Origin: Sweltsa coloradensis
Taxonomy: Eukaryota; Arthropoda; Insecta; Plecoptera; Chloroperlidae
DNA: 64,000 bases
Assembly: GCA_024449915.1 (NCBI GenBank)
Contig: JAMZAV010000438.1
Coordinates: 1,240,001-1,304,000, forward strand
Direction: 5' to 3'
Made by a program: the position numbers and the translations under genes. Shown piece after piece: positions 1 through 11,297 of the stretch (position 1 is the first letter of the stretch; each line of letters begins with the position of its first letter). The notes under the pieces are model-generated. The model searched no databases, was not told the DNA's origin, and was given only the letters and a program-made list of their open reading frames with translations.

Positions 1-179
1 TCCAACTGTCCCTTTGGGGTTGTTTGTAGTTGCCCTATCACTTCAATGGCTGAGCCATAACCTAGATTCTTTGGCATTATAGATTTAGGAACAAACACCT
101 GGATGTGGTCTGTACAAGAACCATCATTCAAATCAACAAATACACTCTCTTTCATTTTCCTTATGCCTTTCACCCAACC
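1..179 (-). CDS. NARS2: NARS2-like mitochondrial asparaginyl-tRNA synthetase, coding exon 2 (partial)
   Basis: On the minus strand the exon opens after a pyrimidine-rich stretch ending in TTTTCAG and is cut by the window edge in frame. It encodes the OB-fold anticodon-binding domain: GWVKGIRKMKESVFVDLNDG, then IQVFVPKS, then GSAIEVIGQL. The order GW-x-R-x(3)-K-x-x-F-x-x-(L/V)NDGS followed by G-(S/A)-x-(V/I)EV-x-G is that of asparagine- and aspartate-type class II synthetases, and the residues resemble vertebrate NARS2 most. The enzyme charges tRNA-Asn with asparagine in the mitochondrial matrix. The catalytic domain (motifs 1-3) lies left of the window. The acceptor phase (0) fits exon 1 at 6459-6602. 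Assignment to NARS2 rather than cytosolic NARS1 rests on memory of the family and on the presequence-like exon 1. Confidence 0.8.
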
Positions 180-880
180 CTGAAAATCGAAAGTCTTGTT
201 AAAAATCATTTCCTTAATAGAAGTGATTTTTTTCTGGAACTCTTCCTGAAGCCACTGTTTATCAGATTGTTATCAGACTTTGCACATAGCTTATGGTCAT
301 GTATATACAGTCTTTTATAGTGGTACAGTCTTATTTTAAACTATCACAAAATAACTAAATAAATTAAATATATTTTTAGGATTTGAGATTTTTGTAAAAT
401 CATCAAAATTAATAAATTTCAGAATTTATTTGTGCGTAATGCTTAACAATGTTTACTAATCTTTTACTATAGAAGAGTGATCATATCCTTTCTAGACAAT
501 TGTGCAAAATTGCATATCAATCAACAATCGGATGACAACTGGAAGCAGGAATTGTTCCCAAAAAGGTTTCAAATAGCTATAGTAGACTCTTGATTACTGT
601 AGGTAGGCTAGTCCATTTGATATCAAAATAGGTATCATAAATTATTATTTTTACCCATAAGAATGCATAAGCCTATATTTATAGGTACCACCTACCGTAT
701 AGGTAGTAGTTAGAAAAAGGGCTAGGGCCTAAATGAGACTTATAAAAGCAATAACATACATAAAATGATAGGGGTGGAGGGGGTAGTTTTATAATTTAGC
801 GGTTAGCATTTTTTTTTTTAAATTTAAAACGTTTCTATTTTAAATATAAAAGACTTTCAACCGAATAGGTTTTTTGTTAA
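180..880. other. NARS2 intron 1, downstream part
   Basis: AT-rich intronic sequence with short AGGCCTA motifs. I see no exon, RNA gene or delimited repeat here. Confidence 0.5.
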
Positions 881-1173
881 TAATGCAGGAGCAGAAGACA
901 TAGAGGACAGGGATGAAGAATTGGAAGTTAGGAGGGAAGATGTGGAAGTGAATGGTCCAACCAGGCAAGAATTGGAGATGGCACTGAAAAGAATGAAGAA
1001 TGGAAAAGCAGCAGGAGTTGATGAACTGGTGGCAAAGATGATAAAGGCAGGCGGACCAGTTAACATGCATTGGCTGTATAGAGTTACCTATTCGAGTTGT
1101 GTGGGAGATACCGGAGGACTGGAGAAAAGGAGTTCTAGTGCCGATATATAAGAAAGGTGATCGAAAAAATTTA

Positions 1174-1852
1174 GTAATAGGGAATTTGCATAACGTTATT
1201 TTATGGTTCTACTGGGTTAAGGCCACCTCCCTTTACACAAAAATATCTTATTTTCTGGATTTTGAGAATATTTTCATTTATAAAATAAGGGTGAAAGTTT
1301 CCTACATATTTTGGCGGGAAAAAATGGGTCATACGTCACCAGCCTTCATGATGCCAATCAACCAATCACGTAACGATATATCAAGTTACTCGCTTTCGGA
1401 GATTATCTTGGCTGTGGAAGCATATTTTGACATCTAGTTTGTTCTAATAAGATTAATATTTTATTTTATATATTTAGGCCTAGTAATATCACAACGTAAA
1501 CTTTAACTGCATTTTAATTGATAATAAGTAAAAACACAATGTTGATTATAAAACTTGGAAAAGGACATCAACTGTTGTTTATTGTTGCCCATTGTTGTAA
1601 GAATCAAAGACTTTGGTAAAAGGAGGGAATTTCGTTGTTTATCTAGGCGGCCGTGTTCGTCATGAAGACCGGTGACGTAGACAGCCGTTTCAAAATAAAT
1701 GTGCGGGAATTTAAAAGGTCAAACTTTGACCCTCAACAGATATTGAACGATTAACTTTAAAAACCTGAAATTAACGTTTATATCATTTTTAGACGAATAT
1801 CTATATATTGCACATACTTTTAACGATATCTGGAACTTATGCAAATTCCCTA
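1174..1852. mobile_element. MITE with terminal inverted repeats, TTA target duplication
   Basis: Ends AATAGGGAATTTGCATAA at 1177 and its inverted copy TTATGCAAATTCCCTATT at 1837. TTA flanks both sides (1171-1173 and 1853-1855). Removing the element and one TTA restores the reading frame KKGDRKNYRGITLL of the host LINE, so the boundaries are well supported. The TTA duplication suggests a PIF/Harbinger-type source. No transposase is coded inside. Confidence 0.75.
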
Positions 1853-2404
1853 TTACAGGGGGATCACTTTACTATGCCACACAGCAAAGATTTATGAAAG
1901 GATTGTTGACAGAAGAATAAGAGAAGAGGTTGATCACATTTTGAATGAGGAACAATATGGATTTAGATAGGGAAGATCCACAATAGATCCTATATTCGTA
2001 CTTAGACAGGCCATGGAAAAGAGTTGGGAGCTTGGAAGAAAAATGAGTATGGTCTTCTTAGACATAGTAAAAGCGTATGATAGTGTGCCAAGGAAAGTGG
2101 TATGGGAGAGTTTGTAAAGAAAAGGAGTGGATAATGGACTAATAGACAGGTTAAAAAGTATGTATGAAGTTTGTGAAAGCTGTGTGAAAATACAATTTGG
2201 ATTGTCAGGGTAGTTCCAAATAACAACAGGGCTATGGCATGGCAGGGAAGTGTGTTGTCACCTCTGTTATTCATAATCGTGATGGATGACATCCACAACA
2301 AGGTAAAATTGGAGGCAATGGAAGATGTAGAGGTTATGTTGTTTGCCGATGACTTGGTGGCATAGTCCAAGGATGAGGAGGTACTCCAAAGATATATAGA
2401 CTTG

Positions 2405-3435
2405 ATCTCCAGCTACCTAAGTGGGCGTACACAAACAGTCGTTATCGATTCATCAAAGTCAACTGTAGAGAATGTCACCTCTGGGGTCCCCCAGGGGTCA
2501 ATTTTGGGACCCTTGCTATTCACTCTTTTTGTTAATGATATACCGTTGTGTTTGTCGTGGTCAAGCTGTCTGATGTACGCAGATGACCTCAAGCTATATT
2601 TGCCGATACGGAGCCTAATTGACTGTGACAAACTTCAAGCAGACATCACTTCCCTGAGCGAATGGTGTAAAACCTGGAAACTAAATCTAAATGTGTCAAA
2701 GTGCAACGTTATAACATTTACAACAAAATTTAAAAATAAAATAATTTTCATGTACACTTTAAACAGAGAAAACCTTGTAAGAGTAGCCAACGTAAAAGAT
2801 CTTGGTGTGCTTATCTCTAGCAATTTAAAATACAATATTCATTTATCTCATGTTCTTCCCAAAGCTTTAAAACTTCTCGGATTTGTTAAACGAAACTGCT
2901 TCAAAGACTTTTCTCTAAACACAACGAGGCGATTGTATTTATCTCTGGTCAGACCACATCTCGATTATGCAACTGTAATATGGAATCCCTACGAAATAAC
3001 CAAAATTAGATCGGTTGAAAGAGTACAACAACGTTTCGTAAAGTTTCAGTGTGCAAAATCGAATGTGATCTACCATAGAGCCGACTACGTATCCCTGTGC
3101 AAGGAATACAACATTATGACATTGCAAAACAGGAGGGTATACAGTGACATGGTTTTTCTTTTCAAAATAGTCAACAGTATGGTAGACGCTAGTACACTTC
3201 TTGCAGGCATTAACTTTTATGTTCCTCCGCGCAATACGCGCAATCATGCTGTATTCCTCGTACTGAAGTGCCGTATTGATTTGTTTAAATATTGTTGTAT
3301 TAATAGATTACAGGCTACCTTCAACAAATTAGCCGCTCTGTCAGATGTTGATATCAATGAAAACTTGAATAAGTATAAACATTTTATTTGCAATACTTTA
3401 GGTAGTACATTGTGGGTGTGATATGTGTGTGTGGT

Positions 3436-3489
<54 letters not shown>

Positions 3490-3689
3490 CGTGCGTGTGT
3501 GTGTGTGTGTGAGTGCGTCTGTTATATGTAACTGTTTCCCCCCCCCCGGATACATGCCGTGATTCGATATAAACTTAGTATAAAATATTTAATGTATATG
3601 TAAATGTGTTATTGTCTGTGTTTATTATATTGCACTTGTGGGGCTTATGCCCTGTTGCCAATAAAGATTACATACATACATACATACAT
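2405..3689 (+). mobile_element. 5'-truncated jockey-like LINE with intact RT C-terminal frame
   Basis: One open frame to 3421 carries ISSYLSGRTQTVV, then SGVPQGSILGPLLFTLFVND (RT block 4) and LMYADDLKLY (catalytic YADD), then KDLGVLIS and the C-terminal half to STLWV. It is followed by a GT repeat, an AATAAA signal at 3660 and a (TACA)n tail. ACTTG occurs at both edges (2400-2404 and 3690-3694) as a target duplication, and the insertion is inside the RTE-like relic. The endonuclease and N-terminal RT are missing, as expected from 5' truncation, so it could not move alone. The still-open frame implies a fairly recent insertion. Confidence 0.8.
3422..3512. repeat. (GT)n microsatellite with GC variants
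   Basis: GT repeat of roughly 90 bp directly after the LINE stop codon, inside its 3' region. Confidence 0.9.
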
Positions 3690-4430
3690 ACTTGTGGAAT
3701 AGAAACATAGAAGAAGCAGGTATGAAAATAAGCATTATAAAGAGTGAGGTTGTAACTATGCCAGGAGAAGGGGACACAGGGAATTATCAAGCACATATAA
3801 ACATTGGATGAGAAACCCTGAAAGTGGTGGATAGTTTTAGTTAGGCTATCTAGGAAGTGAAGTACCTAATGGAAAGTGGAAAGATTAAAAAGGAGATTAA
3901 CATCAGAATAAAAAAGGCCAGTAACTTTTACCAGTGTGTGAAAGGCCTGGTGTGGGATAGGGAAATACCCATTCAGTGTAAGATGACACTATATAAAACT
4001 TATTTCATACCGATCCTTACATATGCAGCAGAAACCTGGACAATGGGAGATCGAGAGGAGAGTCAGATACAAGCGGCAGAGATGAGATTCCTGAGGAGCA
4101 CAGTGGGCAAGACGAGAAGAGATAGAATAAGAAACACGGACATTAGAGAAATGCTAGGTGTAGAAAAGTTAAATGACAGAATAGGAAGGGCAAGGTTGAG
4201 ATGGTATGGACATATGAAACGAATGGGGGAAAATAGGATGCCCAAGAAAATGTATGAAAGAAGGATTGAAGAAGGAAGAAGAAGATGGGGTAGACCAAGG
4301 AAGAGATGGAAGGACATCGTAGCAGGAGACTTGGAGGCAAGAGGAGAAAGCTCTGGGAAGATGTGGAAGAGATACGATTGTGGGAGGATAGAAAGAAGTG
4401 GAAAATGATGAATGATGATGAAAAAGCAAA

Positions 4431-4936
4431 ATTATGATGATTTTATTCTTGCCCCCTCTCTCACCCAAAAGAAGTTCCAACAATTCTTATTGAAGTTTGC
4501 TTTAGGTATGAAAATATGGTTAATGTTATGTAGCAAAATGTGGCCATGGACCTTTGTCGGTGATGACTGATGAGTGACTTATTTTGTACCTCTATGCTAG
4601 GTCTAGGCGAAATGTTGTTCGTTAGTCAACCATTGGCTCATTGTGCCTCTTTGGCCTAGGCATTTGGGTCCAAGTTCCTCAACTTGACAATTTATTAATA
4701 TCTCAAATTGTTCGTATAAATTGAGTCTCGATAATTTCAACCAATAAAAAGCCTAGCAACTAGCATAGTGCTTCGTGCACAACGTCCCGCCCCACACTAG
4801 CTAGGCCTAGCCTAGCATAGCCCTATAACTAAGAATAGCCTATCCCTAAGCCTAGGCCTAGGGCCTACGTCTCCACTGAAAGACTGATAGGGCCTAGGCC
4901 TACTAGTAAACTAAACTCGCCTAGCATAAAAACTAG
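4431..4936. other. Intronic spacer with CCTAGG/AGGCCT motifs
   Basis: No gene or delimited element recognised. From about 4780 it becomes rich in CTAGGCCTAG-type words. Confidence 0.5.
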
Positions 4937-5550
4937 GGTACCGGTACCTACTTCTTCGGCTAGGAAGGTCCAACTTTTATATACACTGTACTAACGGAAA
5001 GGATTTCGGGTGCGCTCTTATCGATTAAATCCTAGAACTAGCGCGGCGCACTGTAGCCAGCGGAAAGTTCGGCTAACCAACGAAAGTACACCTTTAACAT
5101 AAGTAGTAAAGCATCATTCACAATCAGTTCTAAGGCGTAAGGCGCAAGGCCTAAGGCGTAATATTTTGTATTGCCGAGTATGTGTTTCAATCAGAACGTT
5201 CACAACACGTCCTAAGGCGTAAGGCGTATGGTTTGTCGTAACGAATTGCCCAAAATCCAATTCTTACGACAGGTTTCTTACGACGAGCCAATCACGAACA
5301 AGGAAACTCCCCACCCCTGCTTATTTCATTCCACAGCTGACTGTACGCGCATGCGCAATACACAGGAGCAATGAAAAATGGTACCTATGGTTGTTGTAAA
5401 CGCCTAGCATTTCTTACGACTTGCGCCTTACGCCTTAGACCTTGCGCCTTAGAACTTTTTGTGAATGATGCTTAACAAGGCAATATAGGCCTAGCCTAGC
5501 AGTGTTAACAAGGTGTATAAAAGTTGGACCCCCCTCGCCGAAGAAGTGCC
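4937..5550. mobile_element. hAT-type MITE, family M copy 1
   Basis: AAAACTAG flanks both ends (4929-4936 and 5551-5558), an 8 bp duplication typical of hAT. The ends are inverted repeats: left contains CTTCTTCGGC...GTCCAACTTTTATA, right TATAAAAGTTGGAC...GCCGAAGAAG. A roughly 85 bp core (AAAGGATTTCGGGTGCGCTC to CCAGCGGAAAGTT, 4998-5070) recurs in family copies at 55680 and 56159. A second MITE is nested at 5110-5472. Confidence 0.75.
5110..5472. mobile_element. MITE nested in family M copy, TAA target duplication
   Basis: Inverted ends AGCATCATTCACAA and TTGTGAATGATGCT, followed inward by repeated TAAGGCGTAAGGCG words on both sides. TAA flanks both edges (5107-5109, 5473-5475), as for PIF/Harbinger elements. 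No coding capacity. Confidence 0.7.
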
Positions 5551-5587
5551 AAAACTAGAAGATGGTGAAAAATTATGTTAACTTTAA

Positions 5588-6090
5588 GCCGCGTTCACAT
5601 AAAGTGATTAAGACTATGGTTTAAAGTTGAACAATGTGATTTACGTGGAAGCGTTCACACAGATGACTAATGTCTAAGAATTAAGAACTATGACTAAGCT
5701 GGATTAAGAAAGATAACTAACGTTCATCTTCTAGTCACTTGTTAGTAACAAACCAATCAATGGTCGCTACGTATCAACGATACGGCAATGAAATCATTGC
5801 TACACAAGTCAAATGTTGCTGTTATTTATTGCCTAGTATTTAATTTTAAATTGACTGTTTCCGCTTCTGTTCTGCTTCCTGTTGGTTCTGACGACTTAAA
5901 AATTAGGTTAGGTTGACAAACATCATAGATGATTTGAAGATTCTTTCAACGGTTTGTTGGAACTTCAAGTGCGAGTATGACTAAGTTAGGGGGCGGAGTC
6001 GACGTTTCTTAACATTAGTCAGGTGTTAGTCTTAGTTATTAAACATTAAACATTAAACTATAGTCTTAACTCATTTTATGTGCACGCGGC
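5588..6090. mobile_element. MITE with GCCGCG termini
   Basis: Roughly 38 bp inverted ends starting GCCGCGTTCACATAAA on the left and GCCGCGTGCACATAAA on the right complement, flanked on both sides by CTTTAA (5582-5587, 6091-6096). The interior is non-coding. The superfamily is not clear from the duplication length. Confidence 0.7.
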
Positions 6091-6169
6091 CTTTAACAAG
6101 ACATATGACTTTCAAATTGTTAAGCCCCAACACCAATCAAATCAGTCATCAGACAAGCACTGATTTATT

Positions 6170-6400
6170 GTAGGCTAAGCCTCCTAGCCTAGGGCCTAGC
6201 CCTTACTACTAGGCTAGGCCTAGGCTAGCTTAGGTAGGCCTAGGCGGAGGCCTAGCTAGGGATATTAAATACACAAGGCCTAACCTACTGAATTGGATAA
6301 ATATACACCTAGGCCTAGGCCTAGGCCTAGGTAGTGTAACTAACTAACTAGCCTAGGCTAGGCCTAGCTAGGCCTAGGCCTACCTAGCCGAGTGCCTTGG
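6170..6400. repeat. CCTAGG/AGGCCT-rich tract
   Basis: Dense run of CTAGGCCTAGG words, including a near-tandem block at 6308-6335, immediately downstream of NARS2 exon 1. The same vocabulary occurs at 29440-29600 and 29755-29785. Confidence 0.8.
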
Positions 6401-6458
6401 CCCTAGCCCTAGCATCTAAAACGTTTAATATATTTGTATCGCCCTTAATTAGTTTGAC

Positions 6459-6602
6459 CTTTATCGATGTTTGGGATCCTATCGGTTTGTGTGTCAGCAC
6501 ATCAAGTATTCGTGTGCTCATATTGCTAACTATTTTCTTTGAAAAAACACTTCTAACACAAAATTCATTCGATAAAAACTTGCTGAACACTTTTAACGCC
6601 AT
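6459..6602 (-). CDS. NARS2: NARS2-like mitochondrial asparaginyl-tRNA synthetase, coding exon 1
   Basis: 48 codons from an ATG in strong context (AAGATGG) to a donor AAG|GTCAAA. Residues 1-30 (MALKVFSKFL...) are rich in K, R, S and hydrophobics with a single acid, as in a mitochondrial targeting presequence. Residues 31-48 (RILDVLTHKPIGSQTSIK) parallel the segment just before the OB fold in vertebrate NARS2, and splice in phase 0 to exon 2 (GW...). The open frame runs upstream to another ATG near 6764, but that extension looks unlike a presequence. The start overlaps AAGATGGCG, a YY1-type motif. The GTCAAA donor is weaker than consensus, so the exon end could be off by a few codons. The intron (180-6458) is almost wholly repeats. 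Confidence 0.7.
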
Positions 6603-6604
6603 CT
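6594..6604 (-). promoter_or_regulatory. YY1-type motif over the NARS2-like start codon
   Basis: Minus-strand CCAAGATGGCG matches the YY1 core AAGATGGCG, known to overlap the start region of many TATA-less genes including nuclear genes for mitochondrial proteins. The site is seen; its use here is inferred. Confidence 0.4.
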
Positions 6605-7046
6605 TGGATATTGTGTGTCCTTTTTTTACAAATACACTGCGCATGCGTGGAGGCGGTTTATGGTACGACTTATGTTCACGACAGTAAATTGCAGTTTTCG
6701 TTGCTGGATGAGCCTGTTGATCAACGTTCAAGGTGGTCCAAACTCCATGGTCCAATCCAAGCATGGATTTACCAAATGGAACACAATTCTCCTTTCCTAT
6801 TCCTACGTTGAACGGTTTTTTTCTTTCGCATTTCGCTACCCTACCGTACCAGATATATGATATAGACGGAGAAAGACAAAATTAAAAGTGGTTGGTAAGG
6901 AGATAGACTACATTTTTTTATTTTTATGAATTTTAAGAAATTGTAGTATTTTCAATTTGTATAGGCCCTAGGCCTTCATATAATTGTCTTAGTTTTATTT
7001 TAAGTATTATTTCAAGTATATGTACATGTTATTTTAAATTCATCAT
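6603..7046. other. Upstream flank of NARS2-like gene
   Basis: Should hold the NARS2 5' UTR and promoter (minus strand). No TATA box stands out. Open frames here on the plus strand look fortuitous. Confidence 0.4.
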
Positions 7047-7460
7047 CATTTCATCATTATCCATCGCCGTTTCCTACTTCTGGCAGGGTCAGCTTGGGTT
7101 TCGCAACCAAATTCTTCCTCTTCTTTCTATCCTCCCACAATCGTGTCTCTGCTACATCCTCCCAGCTCTCTCCTCTATTATGTAGGTCTCTTGCTATGGT
7201 CTCCTTCCATCTCTTCCTTGGTCTTCCCCTTCTTCTTCCTCCTTCAATCCTTTTCTCATACATTCTCCTGGTCATCCTCTCTTCCGTAATTCGTTTCATA
7301 TGCCCAAAACGAAACCATCTCAGCCTTGTCCTTCCCATCCTGTCACCTAACTTCAAACTTCTCCACCCCAAGCATCTCTATGATGTTCGTATTTCTAACT
7401 CTATACCTCTTTTTGTCTTGCCCACTGTGCTCCTCGGGAATCTCATCTCCGCCGCCTGAA
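7047..7460 (-). pseudogene. 3' end of an RTE-like LINE
   Basis: Minus-strand frame with GRTRLRWF, RMYEKRIEGGRRRGRPRKRW and WEDRKKRKN, the same C-terminal module as at 3857-4408, ending in an ATGATGAT-type tail near 7040. It has no catalytic RT. 7461-7699 holds nothing recognised. Confidence 0.75.
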
Positions 7461-7699
7461 TTATTTTTAATTTATCCTTCGTTAATTATAATTTATAAGA
7501 ACACTCCCTAGTCCCTCTCATCAAGAGGAGAGGAGTCAAACCTACTACGTGGTTTCGGAAGACCATAAACTACTTTTACTTTATCTTTAAATAAATTTTA
7601 CTTTCCAATTTCATTGCATCAATATTTTGCATTTCAATGATAATTTGCTGCAAAAATGTATTTGTGAAAGAGTAGCCTACTTAGGGAGCAAAGCTCTTA

Positions 7700-8718
7700 T
7701 TAAGAGGGTATGCTGAGGCTAGAACGGAGGCGAGTTTAAGCGCTCAGCTTTCTGTTTTTTTCTCTCGGGTAAACGGTTTATAACACCATTATCAAATTTC
7801 ACACTTACGTTAATAAAGAATAAATCTATGTTATCCATTATGTGAATTCCTAAATTAATTCATCGATTTTGAATTAAAATTTTGTGGAATCACTAAAATT
7901 TACTAAATTTTGGTCAACTTCGGGAATTCATTCCAAGTGTACAGAATTTTTAACTCAAATTTTTTGCATTTTTTCACGTTTTGTATAACCGCGTTTTTCT
8001 ATTTTCCAAAATATGCTACCAAGTCAAAATATAGTGAATGGCTTTGAAACCTGGCTATTTTAGAAAATCAAAAATATTTTTTTCAAATTTTTCTGATCCG
8101 GTACACGGCCAATATAGCCACCTCAAAATAATTTACAACTTCAATTCGCCAAGGCACACCATTCAACGTAGGGTGTTTTGTTTTTGTGACATTCATTTTC
8201 AACTGTTTTTCTATGGAAAGACTGAGAGAAAAAATATTTATTTTAACAACTGTCTTTCCTGCGAATTTTTTCGTTTTTTTTTGGCGGTATTTTTTACCGA
8301 TTTGTACCGCCAAACCAAAAAATTCGCAGGAAAGACAGTTGTTAAAATAAATATTTTTCTCTCTGTCTTTCCATAGAAAAACAGTTGAAAAATGAATGTC
8401 ACAAAAACACAACACCCTACGTTGAATGGTGTGCCTTGGAGAATTGAAGTTGTAAATTATTTTGAGGTGGCTATATTGGCCGTGTACCGGATCAAAAAAT
8501 TTTAAAAAAATATTTTTGATTTTCTAAAATAGCCAGGTTTCAAAGCCATTCACTATATTTTTTGACTTGGTAGCATATTTTGGAAAATAGAAAAACGCGG
8601 TCGAATAGCCTTAACATCCATTCAAAATTTGGTAATGATATTACCAACCGTTCAGCAGAAATCATCAACACCTGTTTGCGCGCATTTGAGATGGGCCAAG
8701 CTCAGCGTACCCTCTTAA
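7700..8718. mobile_element. TTAA-flanked fold-back element with about 300 bp hairpin arms
   Basis: TTAA at both edges, then GAGGGTATGCTGAG on the left matched by CTCAGCGTACCCTC on the right (one mismatch). Inside, 7989-8289 and 8305-8600 are nearly perfect inverted copies, meeting at TTTGGCGGTA...TACCGCCAAA around a loop of about 15 nt. Open frames on both strands (8038-8415) are by-products of the palindrome. TTAA suggests piggyBac-type mobilisation, but no transposase is present. Confidence 0.8.
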
Positions 8719-9448
8719 GTTATTATAACTACACGGTGAAAACGGTTGAAAACTGTAACTATTGTTATTTGTTGTTGTCCAAAATAAATTGAATATATAT
8801 ATTGAAATAATTATGCATCACTTTTCTCTTTTCTCTCAGTCTGTTTTTATGTGCGTGTTGTACGTGCATGTGTCACGTGACTTACCGGTACGTCTCACCA
8901 TTACCAAGGTTGACGTCTCACGACTAAAACCAAACATGACCTCAGATCAGAATGTCCACGCAGAATGTTTTTGGTGGCACCAAGATCGATAAAATATGTA
9001 TACTGATCTTGGGCAGTGCTCACTCACCTCCCAACCTCACCCCTACTGTCTTTGATCTTGAGTGCACTTCCGCCAACAACAGATTTAAAACCTAACCTAC
9101 CTTCTCGATTTTCTCGCACCCTTGCTTGTTGAAAAAAAATAATTCGTATACAACACTAATTATTGTATAAATACTTCTAAAATAAAATTAATAATAATAC
9201 TCGTCAAAAATAAATTCGGTGGGCTATTTGGTCGTTTTGTCCACAATATTTTTAGCTGTTATCTTACCACAAGTCGTAGTCTCGAATTGCCTTGCAAACG
9301 CCGAAAAACAACATTTCTTAGATCATAAAACATAAACCAGGGGGTATATTAGTATCTATGCCAATGCCATAAACCTTAAACCTTGGGAAAGTATATGCAC
9401 CGGGCTTTATAATAAAATATTTTTTAAAAACATGCAGCCTTTGTGTAG
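8719..9448. other. Unassigned intergenic sequence
   Basis: AT-rich. I see no coding segment, RNA gene or delimited repeat. Confidence 0.5.
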
Positions 9449-9771
9449 TTGGATGAGCGAAGCGAAGACTTCAATTTCACTGACCCCTCAAAAAATTTAG
9501 CTCCAATGTTTTTTTTTTTCTTTTTTTCTGTCTGTTTGTTTGTTCGCACGTTACCGGGCAAACGGCATATGCGATCTTGATGAAAATTTGAGGGGACCTT
9601 CGAAATCTCTGCCACGGTACAATCGAAGAAATATTTCTCGTGAATATCGTACTATTACGATGTTTTTCGATTTTTAGTGCGTTATTTTCGTGACATTTGG
9701 GCCAATTCTGACCAAACGGGTGGGGCTATAACTTTCTTATTTTACATGGACATTAAGGTAATGGTGATGTA
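9449..9771 (+). mobile_element. Helitron-like (HINE type) copy A, 5' part
   Basis: Starts TTGGATGAGCGAAGCGAAGA and carries the family signature CGGGCAAACGGCATATGCGA and GACCAAACGGGTGGGGCTA. Similarity breaks off at 9771, where a LINE follows; the missing 3' part of the family reappears at 14779. So the LINE lies inside copy A. No Rep/helicase is coded. Confidence 0.7.
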
Positions 9772-11297
9772 TAAACTGAAACTGAAGGATGTAAAAGAAA
9801 GAACAAACATTATTAAATTCAGTAGCGAAAAAGATATAGAAATAAGTGGAATAGAAATAAAACTCAGACACAAGCTTAATAACATAGTAGTCATAACACT
9901 ATATCGTACACCTAATGGAAACATCGATACTTTCATCGAAAAACTAGAAACCATCCTTATTCAAATATCTAAAGAAAATAAAGACATAGTTATCCTAGGG
10001 GATTTCAATATAGACTTCCTTAAAGACTCATCAAAAAAAGGGAAAATCTAATCAATCTACTAGACTCCTTCAAACTAAAGTCAACAATAACTACCCCAAC
10101 CAGATTTGATACTTATTAAAAACACTTCATCACAAATAGACAATATATTTACAAACACACACTTTAAATACAATACAAAGGTTATTCTTAGTGGAATCTC
10201 AGATCATGCTGCACAACTAATCACAATAAACTGTAAATTAAATAATCCAGTAAAAAAAATTATCTATAAAAGAATATTAAAGATCCCACTATATGCATCT
10301 TCAATGAACAACTCGCAAAAGAAAACTGGACAGATCTAACACTAAGTTCTGTAAATGAAATGTATGAACTATTTATAAACAAGTTCAATCTACATTTTCA
10401 GAAACACTTTCCTCTAAGAAAATCACTGTAAAACATAAATTTAAAAAATACTCCTGGTTGACACAAGGACTAAAAATATCTCGCAATAACGTAAAAAGCC
10501 TCTATCAAATGACATTACATTTCTATGACAGCTCGTTCATTAAAAGTTATTACCGAACATATAAACAAATCTACAAGAAAACATTGAAATTATCAAAAAT
10601 AAAATACTATGAAGGTCAAATAGAGCACAGTGAAAACAGATCAAAAAAGGTATGGGAAATAGTAAATGATCAGTTGAGCCGCAATCCACCACCCAAAACA
10701 AACAACAGCATCAAAATAGAAACACATGAAGGAATTACCGACAAACCACAAATTGTAGCACAGTGTTTTGTCGATTACTTTACGAACATAGCAAGTAAAC
10801 TCACCCAAGACATAAACCTGAACCTCCAAAATGAAACATTCATGGACCATCTAATTAAATCTCAAAAGAATCAATCAGGATCAATCTTCATGATAGATAC
10901 AAATGAAAAAGAAATATTAGAAATTGTTAAAAGTCAAAAAACAAAATGTCTACTGGCTATGATGAAATACCAATGGTCTTGGTAAAAAAATGCATTCCAT
11001 TTATAGCAGAACCCCTTAAAATAATTTTTAATGAATGCTTACAGTCTGGATCTTTCCCCGATAAACTTAAAATCGCAAAAATAATCCCTCTTTATAAAAA
11101 AGGTGATCAAACAAAAATGGATAATTATAGACCAATATCCCTCCTTCCGGCTTTTTCTAAGATTTTTGAAAAACTTATTCATATAAGAATTTCCAAATAC
11201 TTTGAGAAAAAACAACTTTTTTCAGAAAGCCAAAATGGGTTTAGAAAAAATAAATCAACCTGCACAACAATAAACAGGTTTATGGTAAAACTTGTAA

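Larger units (their letters stand above)
880..4430 (+). pseudogene. RTE-like LINE relic, split by two later insertions
   Basis: Reverse-transcriptase pieces of one element: LKRMKNGKAAGVDEL and WRKGVLVPIYKKGDRKN (about 921-1173), YRGITLLCHTAKIYERIV to EVMLFADDLVA (1853-2399, several stops and shifts), and a C-terminal piece (3690-4408) with ETWTM, RLRWYGHMKRMGE and GRPRKRWKD. The sequence ends in TGATGATGA repeats. The RLRWYGH...GRPRKRW tail and short TGA-type 3' repeat are typical of RTE-type endonuclease/reverse transcriptases; clade is from memory. It is interrupted at 1174-1852 by a MITE and at 2405-3689 by a second LINE. The same family recurs at 7047-7460 and 58556-58890. Internal stops show it is dead. 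Confidence 0.75.

Noticed and set aside
3244..3555. Minus-strand frame rich in His-Thr
   Set aside because: Translation of the GT microsatellite and antisense of the LINE.
6308..6335. Tandem CCTAGG resembling telomere-type repeat
   Set aside because: Not TTAGGG; short and interspersed, so not telomeric.
8038..8415. Overlapping open frames on both strands
   Set aside because: Both are products of the palindrome; near-identical peptides on opposite strands.
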